From positions 184,001 through 248,000 of the forward strand of contig NC_088300.1 of the NCBI RefSeq assembly GCF_032854445.1: a stretch of DNA of 64,000 bases, read 5' to 3'. The position numbers and the translations under genes are program-made. The notes beneath the pieces were generated by a model that made no database searches, was not told the DNA's origin, and saw only the letters and a list, made by a program, of their open reading frames with translations. Shown here piece after piece: positions 26,501-33,200 of this stretch. Source of the DNA: Liolophura sinensis (lineage: Eukaryota > Mollusca > Polyplacophora > Chitonida > Chitonidae). The first letter of the stretch is position 1. Every line of letters starts with the position of its first letter.

Positions 26501-29500
26501 GTGTTGATATGGTCAGCCTGATTTGTGTTGGTGTGGTCAGTCTGATTTATGTTGATGTGGTCAGCCTGATTTGTCTTGGTGTGGTCAGTCTGATTTATGT
26601 TGATGTGGTCAGCCTGATTTGTGTTTATGTAGTCAGCCTGATTTGTGTTGATGTGGTCAGCCTGATTTATGGTTATGTGATCAGTCTGATTTGTGTTTAT
26701 GTAGTCAGCCTGGTTTGTGTTTATATGGTCAGTCTGATTTGTGTTTATGTGGTCAGTCTGAGTTGTGTTTATGTAGTCAGCCTGATTTGTGTTAATGTGG
26801 TCAGCCTGATTTGTGTTTTTGTGGTCAGTCTGGTTTGTATCAGACTGATTTGTGTTTATGTGGTCAGTCTGAGTTGTTTCTATGTGGGCAGCATGATTTA
26901 TGTTTATGTGGTCAACCTGATTTGTGTTGATGTGGTCAGCTTGATTTGTGTTGATGTGGTCAGTCTGATTTATGTTGATGTGGTCAGCCTGATTTATGGT
27001 TATGTGATCAGTCTAATTTGTGTTTATGTGGTCAGCGTGATTTGTGTTTATGTGGTCAATCTGATTTGTGTTTATATGTTCAGCATGATTTGTGTTTATG
27101 TGGTCAGCATGATTTGTGTTTATGTGGTCAGCCTGGTTTGTGTTTATGTGGACAGCGTGCTCAGCGAAGAATAAAACTGACACTCTTCTTGTTTTGTGTG
27201 TTTACAGGAGATGAGATTGAACCAGCAGATGGCGATGCTTACGAAGTACCCAGAATTCTCTTTGACATAACATTTTTCTTTTTCGTTATTGTCATCCTGT
27301 TGGCTATTATTCAGGGTAAGTATGTCATGGAAGATGTAAGATCTTCTCCCATCCCCAACCTCATACAACATCTCTGCAAACGTAAATTAGTGCTCCTTGT
27401 AGACACACATAGCTTTCAATACTTTTGGAAATTTTGCCATAATTGACATGTCGAGCTTAAAATAAAACCTGTACATCATGCAAACATTGAATATAGATAA
27501 TTGTGCATCTACATGACGTGACTAACTTATGTCTACATGACGTGACTAACTTATGTCTACATGACGTGACTAACTTACATCTACATGACGTGACTAACTT
27601 ACGTCTACATGACATGACTAACTTACGTCTACATGACGGGACTAAATTACGTCTACATGACGTGACTAACTTACGTCTACATGACGTGACTAACTTACGT
27701 CTACATGACGGGACTAACTTGATTTCTTAACATCACTACAAGAACATCAAACATAATTTGAGTATGAGACATGTTTCTGTTCTTTCGTCTGTTTGCTGGA
27801 GTTTGCACACACTGTAGTTATCTCCCCTTCTCACTCTTGAGCAATGCCTTCCTGTTTCAGGTTTGATCATTGATGCCTTTGGAGAGCTGAGAGACCAGCT
27901 AGAGCAGGTGAAAGAGGATATGGAGGTAAGATATGGTGAAATGTCTCAGGTTTTTTTTTAGATGTCTGAATCACATTGCACAGCCCTTCTCCGTATTCCT
28001 AAACCTCAGACTGGTTTACTGCCTTAATTTGTGACCAAGGAGGTCATGTGTTTAAGTCCAACTCTGGTTATGGCCTTTTTTTTTGTCAAGATGTTGGTCA
28101 GGTACATCTCCCAGTATGATGTTTTTACAGGACAGTGTCATCCTTCATGTCAGTCACTGCTATATTGGTGAAGTCAAGCCAAGTACATGTAGGCCTATAA
28201 AGTCAATTGAACTGTTCAGTGCAAGTTTGAACTTGATTTCTGCTTTTTTTTGTCTTTGTGTAAATGAGACTGTGCTTGTTTGAAGATAATACAGTTGCAA
28301 ATGGCCATACCTACATTGTGATGTCTGTTCTCTTCCAGTCCAAATGTTTCATCTGCGGTATAGGGAAGGAGTATTTTGATAAAGTACCTCATGGGTTTGA
28401 GACTCATGTTCAGAATGAGCACAACTTTGCCAATTACATGTAAGTCCTACCTAGCCATAAATATGTATAATCTGACAGCCATCATAATGACAGTCTGGGT
28501 AACCAGTATTCTACGTGTACAGTTAACCTGCAATAGATATTGGTCTAGCCTAACTTATATTACACTGTAGATATTGGTCTAGCCTAACTTATTACACTCT
28601 AGATATTGTGTTCTAGCCTAAATTATTACACTGTAGATATTGGTCTAGCCCAACTTATATTACACTGTAGATATTGGTCTAGCCTAGCTTATTACACTCT
28701 AGATATTGTTCTAGCCTAAATTATTACACTGTAGATATTGGTCTAGCCTAGCCTATTACACTGTAGATATTGGTCTAGCCTAACTTATTACACTCTAGAT
28801 ATTGTTCTAGCCCAAATTATTACACTGTAGATATTGGTCTAGCCTAGCCTATTACACTGTAGATATTGGTCTAGCCTAGCCTATTACACTGTAGATATTG
28901 TTCTAGCCTAACTTATTACACTGTAGATATTGTTCTAGCCTAACTTATTACACTGTAGATATTGTTCTAGCCTAACTTATTACACTGCTCTAGCCTACCT
29001 TTTGGCTTATTACACTATGAATTTTTTTCTTCCACATATGGCATTTTTATCTGTCCATCACTCTCCTGGTTTTGATGTGTCTGTGCACACTAAAATTATG
29101 ATGTTTTGTAAAAATTCTGATTCCAGTGTAAAGACATGTCTAAAATGTAGTGACTTCTGTCACTGTTGACTTCACATGTTGCATCTTTTGTTTTGCCAGG
29201 TTTTTCCTGATGCATCTCATCAACAAACCTGATACAGAGTATACTGGTCAGGTCAGATTTCTTTATTTATCTCATTTTAATGCATAGTTTGGTTGTGTAA
29301 GTACATAGTCTGCTTGATTCTACATTTAATTTATACCGTCCAGCATTATGCTTTCCAAATAAACATATGGCATTAGAAACCAGAATGGCTGGGGCATCTG
29401 CCTTTTATACAGGAAATCCAGGTTCTAGATGATATTAGAATCGCAAAGTTCCTGTATTTGGTTACAGTTTTATGTGCAGAAATTTGTCAGGTACCTTGTA

Positions 29501-29990
29501 AAGGTGTGGTGTATGTCTCCAAGCTGTGTTGTAAAGGTATGGCGTGTGTCTCCAGGCTGTGTTCTAAGGTGTGGTGTATGTCTCCAAGCTGTGTTATAAA
29601 GGTATGGCCTGTGTCTCCAGGCTGTGTTGTAAGGTGTGGCGTGTGTTTCCAGGCTGCGTTGTAAGGTGTGGCGTGTGTCTCCAGGCTGTGGTGTAAGGTG
29701 TAGCGTGTGTCTTCAGGCTGCGTTGTAAGGTATGGCGTGTCTCCAGGCTGTGGTGTGCGCCTCATCCCAGAGACTGAGACATAAGTGAAACATTCGTGAG
29801 AAGATGAATTAGATAATTGCAGCAAGAACAAAAGCTAGCAGTATTGACAACTCAAGCCTATTATGTATGTGCCTTGTGTTTGTAGGAGTCGTACGTTTGG
29901 GAGCTGTACCAGAACAGAAGCTGGGACTTCTTCCCCGTGGGTGACTGCTTTAGGAAACAGTATGATGATGATGCGGCCAAAGATCACTGA
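2417..29990 (+). CDS. RyR: Ryanodine receptor, C-terminal ~1085 residues (3' part of gene)
   Basis: This is the tetrameric Ca2+-release channel of the endoplasmic/sarcoplasmic reticulum. Coding exons: 2417-2503, 2822-2950, 3882-3986, 4382-4463, 6265-6335, 6538-6603, 8063-8142 or 8252-8331, 9325-9486, 9875-10031, 11994-12092, 13971-14047, 14700-14900, 15926-16165, 16930-17065, 17290-17366, 19590-19689, 20371-20457, 20848-21204, 22480-22604, 23093-23153, 23482-23628, 24127-24258, 25376-25425, 27208-27315, 27861-27925, 28339-28439, 29200-29251, 29886-29990. Phases join cleanly except at two single-base anomalies (6335/6336 and the T-run in 25376-25425). Domains in order: RIH-associated solenoid, two canonical EF-hand loops, divergent region, S1-S6 with the [11 protein letters not shown] filter, C-terminal zinc site (CFIC ... 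HVQNEH), and the end [12 protein letters not shown]. Known RyRs are about 5000 residues, so roughly four fifths of the gene lies upstream of this window. Most introns carry minisatellites. Confidence 0.97.
2822..2950 (+). CDS. RyR: RyR exon, [14 protein letters not shown] ... LTEYIQ
   Basis: 43 codons, phase 0 at both ends, acceptor TTACAG|GAG, donor CAG|GTAAAT. The sequence matches the conserved ESIxDFYWYYSGKD and LTEYIQ blocks of RyR. The last 20 coding bases and the first intron bases form the unit of the tandem array that follows. Confidence 0.96.
2931..3755 (+). repeat. 33-bp minisatellite made of the exon/intron 5' splice junction, 25 copies
   Basis: The unit is the last 20 bases of exon 2822-2950 (ACTGAGTACATACAG end) plus the first 13 intron bases (GTAAATATACACA). 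25 copies are countable, the first being the real junction. Every copy retains a CAG|GT donor, mostly GTAAAT. Because 33 is a multiple of 3, the exon's frame stays open through the array to a TAG at 3779-3781. Unit variants at copies 4 and 7 recur at copies 16 and 19, which points to a 12-unit (396-bp) segmental duplication inside the array. Confidence 0.95.
3882..3986 (+). CDS. RyR: RyR exon, [19 protein letters not shown]
   Basis: 35 codons, phase 0/0, acceptor TTCTTCAG|GGT, donor AAG|GTGAGA. It continues LTEYIQ directly into GPC...[13 protein letters not shown] and IFAHM, as in other RyRs, so no coding exon is missing across the minisatellite intron. Confidence 0.96.
4071..4092. repeat. 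(ATT)n microsatellite
   Basis: About seven ATT units in the intron 3987-4381. The rest of that intron is AT-rich with loose TGTTGA/GTAATTTTG duplications and nothing else recognisable. Confidence 0.8.
4382..4463 (+). CDS. RyR: RyR exon, [15 protein letters not shown] ... SMLEG
   Basis: 82 bp, phase 0 start, ending one base into the Gly codon. The authentic donor is GAAG|GTAAGTAAC. It encodes the [12 protein letters not shown] and MLLSMLEG helices of the core solenoid. Confidence 0.96.
4448..6104 (+). repeat. 39-bp minisatellite made of the exon 3' end plus donor site, ~42 copies
   Basis: The unit consists of CTGTCCATGTTGGAAG (the last 16 bases of exon 4382-4463), GTAAATAACTGTG and TGTTTCTTGG. 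Copies vary at GTCC/GTTC, GTGTGTGTC/GTGTTTC and ACTG/GCTTTG. The authentic junction at 4464 reads GTAAGT, whereas nearly every downstream copy reads GTAAAT and so has lost the +5 G. In the RyR frame each unit contains a TAA just past the donor. Confidence 0.95.
6265..6335 (+). CDS. RyR: RyR exon with defective-looking donor
   Basis: 71 bp after TTCCTTAG, completing the Gly codon and encoding [23 protein letters not shown] up to GAG at 6333-6335. Homology requires the exon to end after GAG (VE|MILKFF), but the next bases are TAAAGA. A canonical GT-AG intron that keeps the frame cannot be drawn. One extra G (GAG|GTAAAG) would give a perfect donor, so a missing base in the assembly is the simplest reading. 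Confidence 0.9.
6538..6603 (+). CDS. RyR: RyR exon, [14 protein letters not shown]
   Basis: 22 codons, phase 0/0, acceptor CTTTCAG|ATG, donor CTG|GTAACA. It encodes [22 protein letters not shown] in two adjoining blocks and leads into EF-hand 1. Confidence 0.95.
7100..7650. repeat. 78-bp minisatellite, 7 copies
   Basis: Seven copies of a 78-bp unit containing CATGCCTGGGGAGTTTACCTC, the AGGACTGGCC region and CAGACTGTCACTGGGGATTA. It lies in the RyR intron 6604-8062. The unit is a multiple of 3 and stop-free in two frames, giving spurious ORFs. I found no match to flanking exons. Confidence 0.93.
8063..8142 (+). CDS. RyR: RyR EF-hand 1, alternative exon a
   Basis: 80 bp, phase 0 start, ending CG|GTTAGT. 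It encodes [19 protein letters not shown] and EGLKMFA, then R with the next exon. The loop [12 protein letters not shown] has all canonical Ca2+ ligands at positions 1, 3, 5, 9 and 12 and Gly at 6. Its partner 109 bp downstream has the same length and phases. Including both would add 80 bases and break the frame, so the two are expected to be mutually exclusive. Confidence 0.93.
8252..8331 (+). CDS. RyR: RyR EF-hand 1, alternative exon b
   Basis: 80 bp after CTTCTAG, donor GA|GTAAGT. It encodes [19 protein letters not shown] and EAQKVYS, then D when joined to the next exon. About 17 of 26 residues match exon a, and the loop [12 protein letters not shown] is also canonical. Differences cluster at loop position 7, positions 10-11 and the exiting helix. 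The 109-bp intron between the two holds a duplicated GCCCCAG(T/G)GGGAACCCC motif. Confidence 0.93.
9325..9486 (+). CDS. RyR: RyR exon, EF-hand 2 and LTNLSEHM
   Basis: 162 bp, acceptor CCTCAG|T, donor AAG|GTCACA. It encodes [10 protein letters not shown], the EF-hand loop [12 protein letters not shown] (canonical), then FTDRF, PAKDIGF and [13 protein letters not shown]. The first T completes R or D, depending on which EF-hand 1 exon is used. Confidence 0.95.
9875..10031 (+). CDS. RyR: RyR exon, [20 protein letters not shown]
   Basis: 157 bp, acceptor CCTCAG|A, donor AAG|GTAGTA. It encodes [26 protein letters not shown] and RIERVYFEI, blocks shared by all RyRs, ending WEKPQIK. Confidence 0.96.
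10311..11968. repeat. 41-bp minisatellite, ~40 copies
   Basis: The unit contains TGATAACACATCAGGTGAA, ACCAGACAGCTACC and a variable (C/T)(G/A)TACAA. A few copies carry an extra CGTGCAA-type insertion. The array ends 25 bp before the acceptor of exon 11994-12092. Many copies include CAGGTGAA, which resembles a donor, but it is not derived from a flanking exon. Confidence 0.95.
11994..12092 (+). CDS. RyR: RyR exon, [20 protein letters not shown]
   Basis: 33 codons, phase 0/0, acceptor CCCCAG|GAA, donor GAG|GTGAGA. It encodes [15 protein letters not shown] and FCEDTIFE, conserved before the divergent region. Confidence 0.96.
12093..13970 (+). other. RyR intron without arrays
   Basis: 1.9 kb of ordinary AT-rich intron between exons that are contiguous in homologues. 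I see no exon, array or mobile element in it. Short ORFs on the minus strand have no recognisable similarity. Confidence 0.7.
13971..14047 (+). CDS. RyR: RyR exon, [20 protein letters not shown]
   Basis: 77 bp, phase 0 start, ending GG|GTAAGT. It begins with the conserved Met-Gln after CEDTIFE and then enters the poorly conserved divergent region 1. Confidence 0.93.
14340..14680. repeat. 44-bp minisatellite, ~8 copies
   Basis: The unit contains GGGTATTCCCATGTTGCTATG, the GTTACCCTTC block and ATGTCCTTTGGGT. It ends about 20 bp before the acceptor of exon 14700-14900. It is open in all three + frames because 44 is not a multiple of 3. Confidence 0.93.
14700..14900 (+). CDS. RyR: RyR exon, divergent region with hydrophobic helix
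   Basis: 201 bp, acceptor TTGTAG|T, donor TG|GTAAGT. It encodes [15 protein letters not shown], then a strongly hydrophobic stretch, [14 protein letters not shown] plus [13 protein letters not shown], which looks like the membrane-associated helix that precedes S1 in invertebrate RyRs. Confidence 0.92.
14880..15606 (+). repeat. 42-bp minisatellite made of the exon 3' end plus donor site, 17 copies after the real one
   Basis: The unit is TCCTCTTCCATGTTGCCTG (the end of exon 14700-14900) followed by GTAAGTCAGAGACTACAG and TTATC. Every copy keeps an intact, strong GTAAGT donor identical to the authentic one at 14901. In the RyR frame each unit has TGG-TAA, so any downstream donor would add a premature stop. 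Variants include T/C at CAGTTATC/CAGCTATC and G/T at CCTGGTAAG/CCTGTTAAG. Confidence 0.95.
15926..16165 (+). CDS. RyR: RyR exon, divergent region, Gly/Pro-rich
   Basis: 240 bp, acceptor TTTCAG|G, donor GA|GTAAGT. It encodes [15 protein letters not shown], a linker with [13 protein letters not shown], and [10 protein letters not shown]. The linker is flexible and low in complexity, as expected for divergent region 1, so assignment rests on phase and position between conserved exons. Confidence 0.9.
16389..16635. repeat. Degenerate AT-rich tandem repeat
   Basis: Irregular copies of ATGGATTTGTATGTGTGAAG and TGTAAAGTGTGAAG modules with a variable period. It lies in RyR intron 16166-16929, which otherwise shows nothing recognisable. 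Confidence 0.75.
16930..17065 (+). CDS. RyR: RyR exon, divergent region
   Basis: 136 bp, acceptor ATTCAG|G, donor TCG|GTGAGA. It encodes a Ser/Ala/Pro/Lys-rich low-complexity linker ([11 protein letters not shown] ... SSQSGEATS). Frame and splice sites fit both neighbours. Family conservation here is low. Confidence 0.85.
17290..17366 (+). CDS. RyR: RyR exon, acidic divergent region
   Basis: 77 bp, acceptor TGACAG|G, donor GA|GTAAGT. It encodes [16 protein letters not shown] and RPPPRKPYS, an acidic stretch typical of the cytosolic loop before S1. Confidence 0.85.
17367..18224 (+). other. RyR intron sequence, nothing recognised
   Basis: About 860 bp of ordinary intron before the 18225 array. 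I see no exon candidates with conserved RyR motifs and no transposon signatures. Confidence 0.6.
18225..18845. repeat. ~23-bp minisatellite, ~26 degenerate copies
   Basis: The unit contains ACAGATGTAGCTGAGTAA and a variable CGCTG/TGCTC/CTCTG. Copies differ by small indels, so this is an older or less homogenised array than its neighbours. It lies in RyR intron 17367-19589. The intron downstream of it (18850-19589) shows nothing recognisable. Confidence 0.9.
19590..19689 (+). CDS. RyR: RyR exon before S1
   Basis: 100 bp, acceptor TGACAG|G, donor TTG|GTGAGC. It encodes [18 protein letters not shown] and [13 protein letters not shown], leading straight into the S1 helix exon. Confidence 0.9.
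20005..20285. repeat. 34-bp minisatellite, ~8 copies
   Basis: The unit contains TACAAATGTGAACATGGCC and AAAATGTGAGGTGG, in RyR intron 19690-20370. The minus strand is open in several frames, which gives spurious ORFs. Confidence 0.92.
20371..20457 (+). CDS. RyR: RyR exon, transmembrane helix S1
   Basis: 29 codons, phase 0/0. [19 protein letters not shown] followed by [10 protein letters not shown] matches the conserved SRNFYxLRFLAL...NFILLFYK S1 segment. Acceptor TTACAG|AGT, donor AAG|GTAAGA. Confidence 0.96.
20848..21204 (+). CDS. RyR: RyR exon, S1-S2 lumenal loop, S2 and cytosolic S2-S3 region
   Basis: 119 codons, phase 0/0. An acidic lumenal loop ([11 protein letters not shown]) is followed by [17 protein letters not shown] (S2), then [31 protein letters not shown] and [25 protein letters not shown] is a near-invariant RyR signature. 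Largest exon in the window. Confidence 0.97.
21415..22478 (+). repeat. ~38-bp minisatellite related to the downstream 3' splice site, ~28 copies
   Basis: The unit contains GTGGTGTTTTTGTAGTACC, AGTCTATCAGTAAG and CTTCT. The last partial unit provides the tract and acceptor of exon 22480-22604 (GTGGTGTTTTTGCAG). Exon 22480-22604 itself contains GAGTCTATCAGTAATCTCC, matching the second half of the unit. The array therefore looks like copies of the acceptor joined to an internal piece of the exon. A second variant with TTTCATGGTCTTTTTTATAG is interspersed at the 5' end. Confidence 0.93.
22480..22604 (+). CDS. RyR: RyR exon, cytosolic S2-S3 region
   Basis: 125 bp, acceptor TTTGCAG|GTG, donor TT|GTGAGT. 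It encodes [19 protein letters not shown] and [18 protein letters not shown]. Its polypyrimidine tract lies within the preceding array. Confidence 0.93.
22605..23092 (+). other. RyR intron, nothing recognised
   Basis: 490 bp of ordinary intron with no array. The next intron (23154-23481) is likewise unremarkable. Confidence 0.6.
23093..23153 (+). CDS. RyR: RyR exon, [15 protein letters not shown]
   Basis: 61 bp, acceptor TTTCAG|T, donor AAT|GTAAGT. It encodes the conserved pre-S3 segment (DVKYQIWKFGVIFTDN in vertebrates). Confidence 0.96.
23482..23628 (+). CDS. RyR: RyR exon, S3, S4 and S4-S5 linker start
   Basis: 49 codons, phase 0/0. [17 protein letters not shown] (S3), [19 protein letters not shown] (S4) and [12 protein letters not shown] (linker) are all strongly conserved in RyRs. 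Confidence 0.97.
23790..24126 (+). repeat. ~56-bp tandem repeat made of the downstream 3' splice site, ~6 copies
   Basis: Copies start near 23791, 23848, 23903, 23960, 24015 and 24071, and the real exon starts at 24127. The unit runs from TTTATGTTTCAG (acceptor) into the first 26 bases of exon 24127-24258 (CTGGTGTTGACAGTCATGC then TAACCAG), followed by CTAATGTGT(T/C)TATAC. Most copies keep a complete TTTCAG acceptor. Reading on from any upstream acceptor in the RyR frame meets a TAA after AGC. Confidence 0.95.
24127..24258 (+). CDS. RyR: RyR exon, S5 helix
   Basis: 44 codons, phase 0/0. [20 protein letters not shown] and [14 protein letters not shown] match S5 and the start of the pore turret. 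Donor ACG|GTGAGT. Confidence 0.97.
24465..25160. repeat. ~62-bp minisatellite, ~11 copies
   Basis: The unit contains CACAAGGAAACTGATTG(G/T)CC, TGGTGACAGTATAATGTGAC and TGAGTGGGGTATCATGTCC. It lies in RyR intron 24259-25375. Copies have frequent single-base indels and one partial unit near 24975. Confidence 0.92.
25376..25425 (+). CDS. RyR: RyR exon, pore helix and selectivity filter, with a one-base frame anomaly
   Basis: 50 bp between TTACAG and GTGAGT. GTG TAT CAC CTG onward encodes [15 protein letters not shown], the pore helix and filter. Homologues need a 49-bp exon beginning Cys-Phe (TGTTTTGTG), but the sequence has TGTTTTTGTG, one T too many at 25378-25382. The extra base puts the filter out of frame with exon 24127-24258. 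The filter itself is intact, so an assembly error in the T run is more likely than a real mutation. Confidence 0.92.
25797..27165. repeat. 24-bp minisatellite, ~56 copies
   Basis: The unit contains TGTGTTTATGTGGTCAG and (C/T)CTGATT, with variants GTTGATGTGGTCAG and GGTTTGTGTCAGACTG. It ends about 40 bp before the acceptor of exon 27208-27315. Because 24 is a multiple of 3 and the unit is stop-free in frame, it gives a ~380-codon repeat ORF, which I reject as a gene. Confidence 0.95.
27208..27315 (+). CDS. RyR: RyR exon, post-filter loop and S6
   Basis: 108 bp, acceptor TTACAG|GA, donor G|GTAAGT. It completes GGGIGDEIE, then [19 protein letters not shown] and [10 protein letters not shown], the pore-lining S6 helix. 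Confidence 0.97.
27500..27722. repeat. 24-bp minisatellite, ~9 copies
   Basis: The unit contains TCTACATGACGTGACTAAC and TTACG. It lies in RyR intron 27316-27860. Variants GACGGGAC and GACATGAC occur. Confidence 0.93.
27861..27925 (+). CDS. RyR: RyR exon, S6 cytosolic extension
   Basis: 65 bp. It encodes [15 protein letters not shown] and VKEDME, the near-invariant S6 cytosolic extension that transmits gating. Acceptor TTTCAG|GT, donor GAG|GTAAGA. Confidence 0.97.
28339..28439 (+). CDS. RyR: RyR exon, C-terminal zinc-binding domain
   Basis: 101 bp. [19 protein letters not shown] and [15 protein letters not shown] carry the CxxC ... HxxxxH zinc ligands known from RyR structures. Acceptor TTCCAG|TCC, donor AT|GTAAGT. 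Confidence 0.97.
28505..28995. repeat. ~32-bp minisatellite, ~15 copies
   Basis: The unit contains TTACACTGTAGATATTG(G/T)T, CTAGCCTAACTTA and variants CTCTAG and AGCCTATT. It lies in RyR intron 28440-29199. Confidence 0.92.
29200..29251 (+). CDS. RyR: RyR exon, [17 protein letters not shown]
   Basis: 52 bp, acceptor GCCAG|G, donor CAG|GTCAGA. It encodes the conserved (M)[17 protein letters not shown]. The [10 protein letters not shown] form is the invertebrate version of NKDETEHTGQ. Confidence 0.97.
29497..29765. repeat. ~32-bp minisatellite, ~8 copies
   Basis: The unit contains GTGTGTCTCCAGGCTGTG and TTGTAAGGTGTGGC, with an early variant carrying TTGTAAAGGTATGGC. It lies in RyR intron 29252-29885. 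Confidence 0.9.
29886..29990 (+). CDS. RyR: RyR last exon and stop
   Basis: 35 codons including TGA at 29988-29990. [17 protein letters not shown] and VGDCFRKQY are the universal RyR C-terminus, followed by a short DDDAAKDH tail. Confidence 0.98.
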   Translation, partial: ESYVWELYQNRSWDFFPVGDCFRKQYDDDAAKDH

Positions 29991-31568
29991 TCACCCACAT
30001 AATACCTGTACCAGTCCTACAAAAAATACCAGTCCTACAAAACGGGGAGTACCATCTGAAGTAAGCCAGACTGTTGGTTTTGACATATGAGATCCCCCTT
30101 ATCAAGGAAGGAGTAGATGATCTACATGTAGATACCAGGGCTTGTACCCTTATCCAGAAAGTTGAAGAATGACATGTGATAATAATATTCCACTAGCTGA
30201 GATAATGTTATTTTAAAACACTAACAGGACATATGAATGTCTAGGATGAAATTATGAACACGTGTTAGCCTTGATGCGACTGTGAGAGATTGAGACACCT
30301 ACAAGGTAGGGTACTCCGGCTTCTCACCCATTCCCACCTGACATCTCCAATGGAGCTGAGGAGAGCAAGGAATTAACTTACAAACAGGATCAAAGATAGA
30401 TAGTATCGTGGCAGATCTACAGCTGCTGAAGGCAATACTCATTGTGGCAATGTTGGAAAATCTGGGAATGGCGCACGAATCTGAAAGCCAAAGTGAACTG
30501 GTTTGGTGAAAGTTGAAGTGAGATTTTAATCCTTATGACAGCACAGTGGTTGAAGACAGCTGTGTTCCATTTAGCCATCTGAGGATTAACCCGGTGCTAT
30601 AGTGCACTTCATAGAGCTCTGTGTGACTTGCAATGTGGGGAGCCTTTATAACTCACAGACACAAGGACGTAGTGGCTAGTCCAAACCCCCATCAGGGTTT
30701 TTAATGTCTGCAGTTTAATACGGTCTGAATCTCTTGGATATATATCTTTCAGGTACTTGATTTGTGCAATAATTTCTTTGTTATAGCGAGGCATAATGTA
30801 CTTTACAGCATTGAAAGCAGGCAGTTGTGAGGTTGTAGTCAAACTTTTGTTGACAATACTACGTTTGTTTTGATATTTAGTTGTATTTTTATAGAAAACT
30901 TTACCTTTGTTCCTCCTGGTGTTTCCATGCACTGTTTACATGATCAGTGTTAGACATTTTTATAAGCTGTATAAAGACATTTCTCCTGCAATATTTTACA
31001 TGTAGCTTAGGTGATATTTGGTGCTTGGTGTTGTGGCATAACTGGCATATTTGGTGTGCTACATTGTTACATGTCTTAGCCTGTATTTGAATGTGTGTAT
31101 TCAGTGATTTAAATTTGGGACTGTTTTAACACAGAGTGCATTTGACCTTTTTTTTTTTTGTTTTGTTCTATAATGTTAAGCAGACGTGCATATTGGCATA
31201 TCAGATTTTGTAATCTGCATGTGTATGCAGTAACTTGAGATATATGTGGACATTTTGTCTGAGGTCAAACCTCATGACCTCTATTAAATGTGTGGGATAC
31301 AGTTTCCATGGTGATGGCTGCTACAGTCTTCCAGTTCACTCCCCATCCTGTTTGTGTCCCTTTTATTTAGTGTGGCTGTTTTAAAGGGATGTTTTCACCC
31401 ATGGTTCTTATTTGCCTTCTCCCTGAAAAGGATATTCCTGAAAAGCCTTGCAGACAACATACGGATTATTTTTGAGTTGTTGCAAATAAAAACATTTTGG
31501 GAAATGGCTTGTTTTTTTAGGTTTTTTTCTTTCTCTTCACTGTTAAAACCTAGAGATTACTGTTATTG
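29991..31568 (+). other. Probable RyR 3' UTR
   Basis: 1.5 kb without a gene. An AATAAA at 31485-31490 is a plausible polyadenylation signal, and the sequence then passes into the CATACC array. A 107-codon ORF on the minus strand (30609-30932) has no recognisable motif and I do not call it. Confidence 0.55.
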
Positions 31569-31576
31569 TGAGTTAT

Positions 31577-32905
31577 AATCTGTACCACATCATCATACCA
31601 CACTCACCATACCATGTCATCATACCACACTCACCATACCATGTCATCATACCACACTCATCATACCACACTCACCATACCATGTCATCATACCACACTC
31701 ACCATACCACACTCACCATACCACACTCACCATACCATGTCATCATACCACACTCACCATACCATGTCATACCACACTCATCATACAACACTCACCATAC
31801 CATGTCATCATACCACACTCACCATACCATGTCATCATACCACACTCGCCATACCATGTCATACCACACTCACCATACCATGTCATCATACCACACTCAC
31901 CATACCATGTCATCATACCACACTCACTATACCATGTCATCATACCACACTCACCATACCATGTCATCATACCACACTCACCATACCATGTCATCATACC
32001 ACACTCACCATACCATGTCATCATACCACACTCACCATACCATGTCATACCACACTGATCATATCATACCATCATACCACTCATCATACCACACCATCAC
32101 ATCACACCACACCATCACACCACACTGATCATACCATGCCATCATACCACTCATATACCATCATACCAAAACATATCACACATCATACCATATCGTCATA
32201 TCACACCACACTGATCATACCATGCCATCATACCACTCATCATATCATATCACATCATACCATATCGTCATACCACACCATCACACCACACTGATCATAC
32301 CATGCCATCATACCACTCATCATATCATACCATCGTATCACATCATACCATATCGTCATACCACACCATCACACCACACTGATCATACCACTCATCATAT
32401 ACCATCATACCAAATCATATCACACATCATACCATATCGTCATACCACACCATATTACCACACTCCTATCATATCATACCTTATCATCATACCATATCAT
32501 TATACCATGTCATACACCATCATACCGTATCATCATTCCATACCATAATACCATGTCATACACCATCATACCATGTCATACACCATCATACCATATCATC
32601 ATTCCATACCATATCATAATACCATGTCATACACCATCATACCGTATCATCATTCCATACCATATCATAATACCATGTCATACACCATCATATCGTGTCA
32701 TACACCATATCATCATTCCATACCATATCATTATATCATCATTCCATACCATGTCATACACCATCATACCATGTCATACACCATCATACAATATCATCAT
32801 TCCATACCATATCATTATACCATGTCATACACCATCATACCATATCATCATTCCATACCATATCATTATACCATATCATCATCCCACTTCACCATACCAC
32901 ACTCT
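31577..32905. repeat. CATACCA/TCATCATACCA compound satellite
   Basis: From 31577 to about 32055 a regular 27-bp unit (CATCATACCACACTCACC and ATACCATGT) repeats about 18 times. From there to 32905 it becomes an irregular mix of CATCATACCA, CACACCATCA and TCATACACCATCATACC modules. It is purine-poor on the + strand. A reverse-complement relative lies at 33771-33962. Confidence 0.93.
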
Positions 32906-32917
32906 GCTTGTCATACT

Positions 32918-33200
32918 TGGGAAGATCTGCCTGAAATCTGCAGATAGTCGTGGGTTTCAGCCTGGTTTCCTCCCACAGTCCTGTTGGCTGTCGTCGTTTT
33001 GCGGGGGTCAGCATACCAGCACCCGCATTGACCTAGGAGCCTCTCACTAATGCGGTAGCTGTGTGTTCAAGTGCTGCTCATGCTGGCTTCCTCTCCTGCC
33101 AAACATGGAAAGGTCTGCTAGCAACCTGCGAATGTTCGTGGGTTTTACCCATGATAATGTTGCTGTTGTATAAGTGAAATAATTTACTCACATGAGAAGT
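32918..33200 (+). mobile_element. Two SINE fragments (3' part, then near-complete degenerate copy)
   Basis: 32918-32995 resembles the middle of the SINE at 60911-61180 (CTGCAGATAGTCGTGGGTTT and GGTTTCCTCCCACAGT). From about 33020 to 33200 comes head-like GGAGCCTCTCACTAATGCGG, TGTTCAAGTGCTGCTCATGC and then TATAAGTGAAAT. Both are diverged, so these are old insertions downstream of RyR. Confidence 0.7.

Noticed and set aside
26023-27174. 383-codon ORF of VSLICVYV repeats that looks like a membrane protein
   Set aside because: 24-bp minisatellite in an RyR intron. The hydrophobic look comes from the GTG/TTT-rich unit.
28028-28110. Possible SINE head (GGAGGTCATGTGTTTAAGTCC)
   Set aside because: Only short resemblance to the SINE B-box region; too weak to call.
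30609-30932. 107-codon minus-strand ORF
   Set aside because: Lies in the probable RyR 3' UTR; no recognisable domain or splice context.
31568-33050. His/Tyr/Ser-rich ORFs
   Set aside because: Translation of the CATACCA satellite; no start context or homology.
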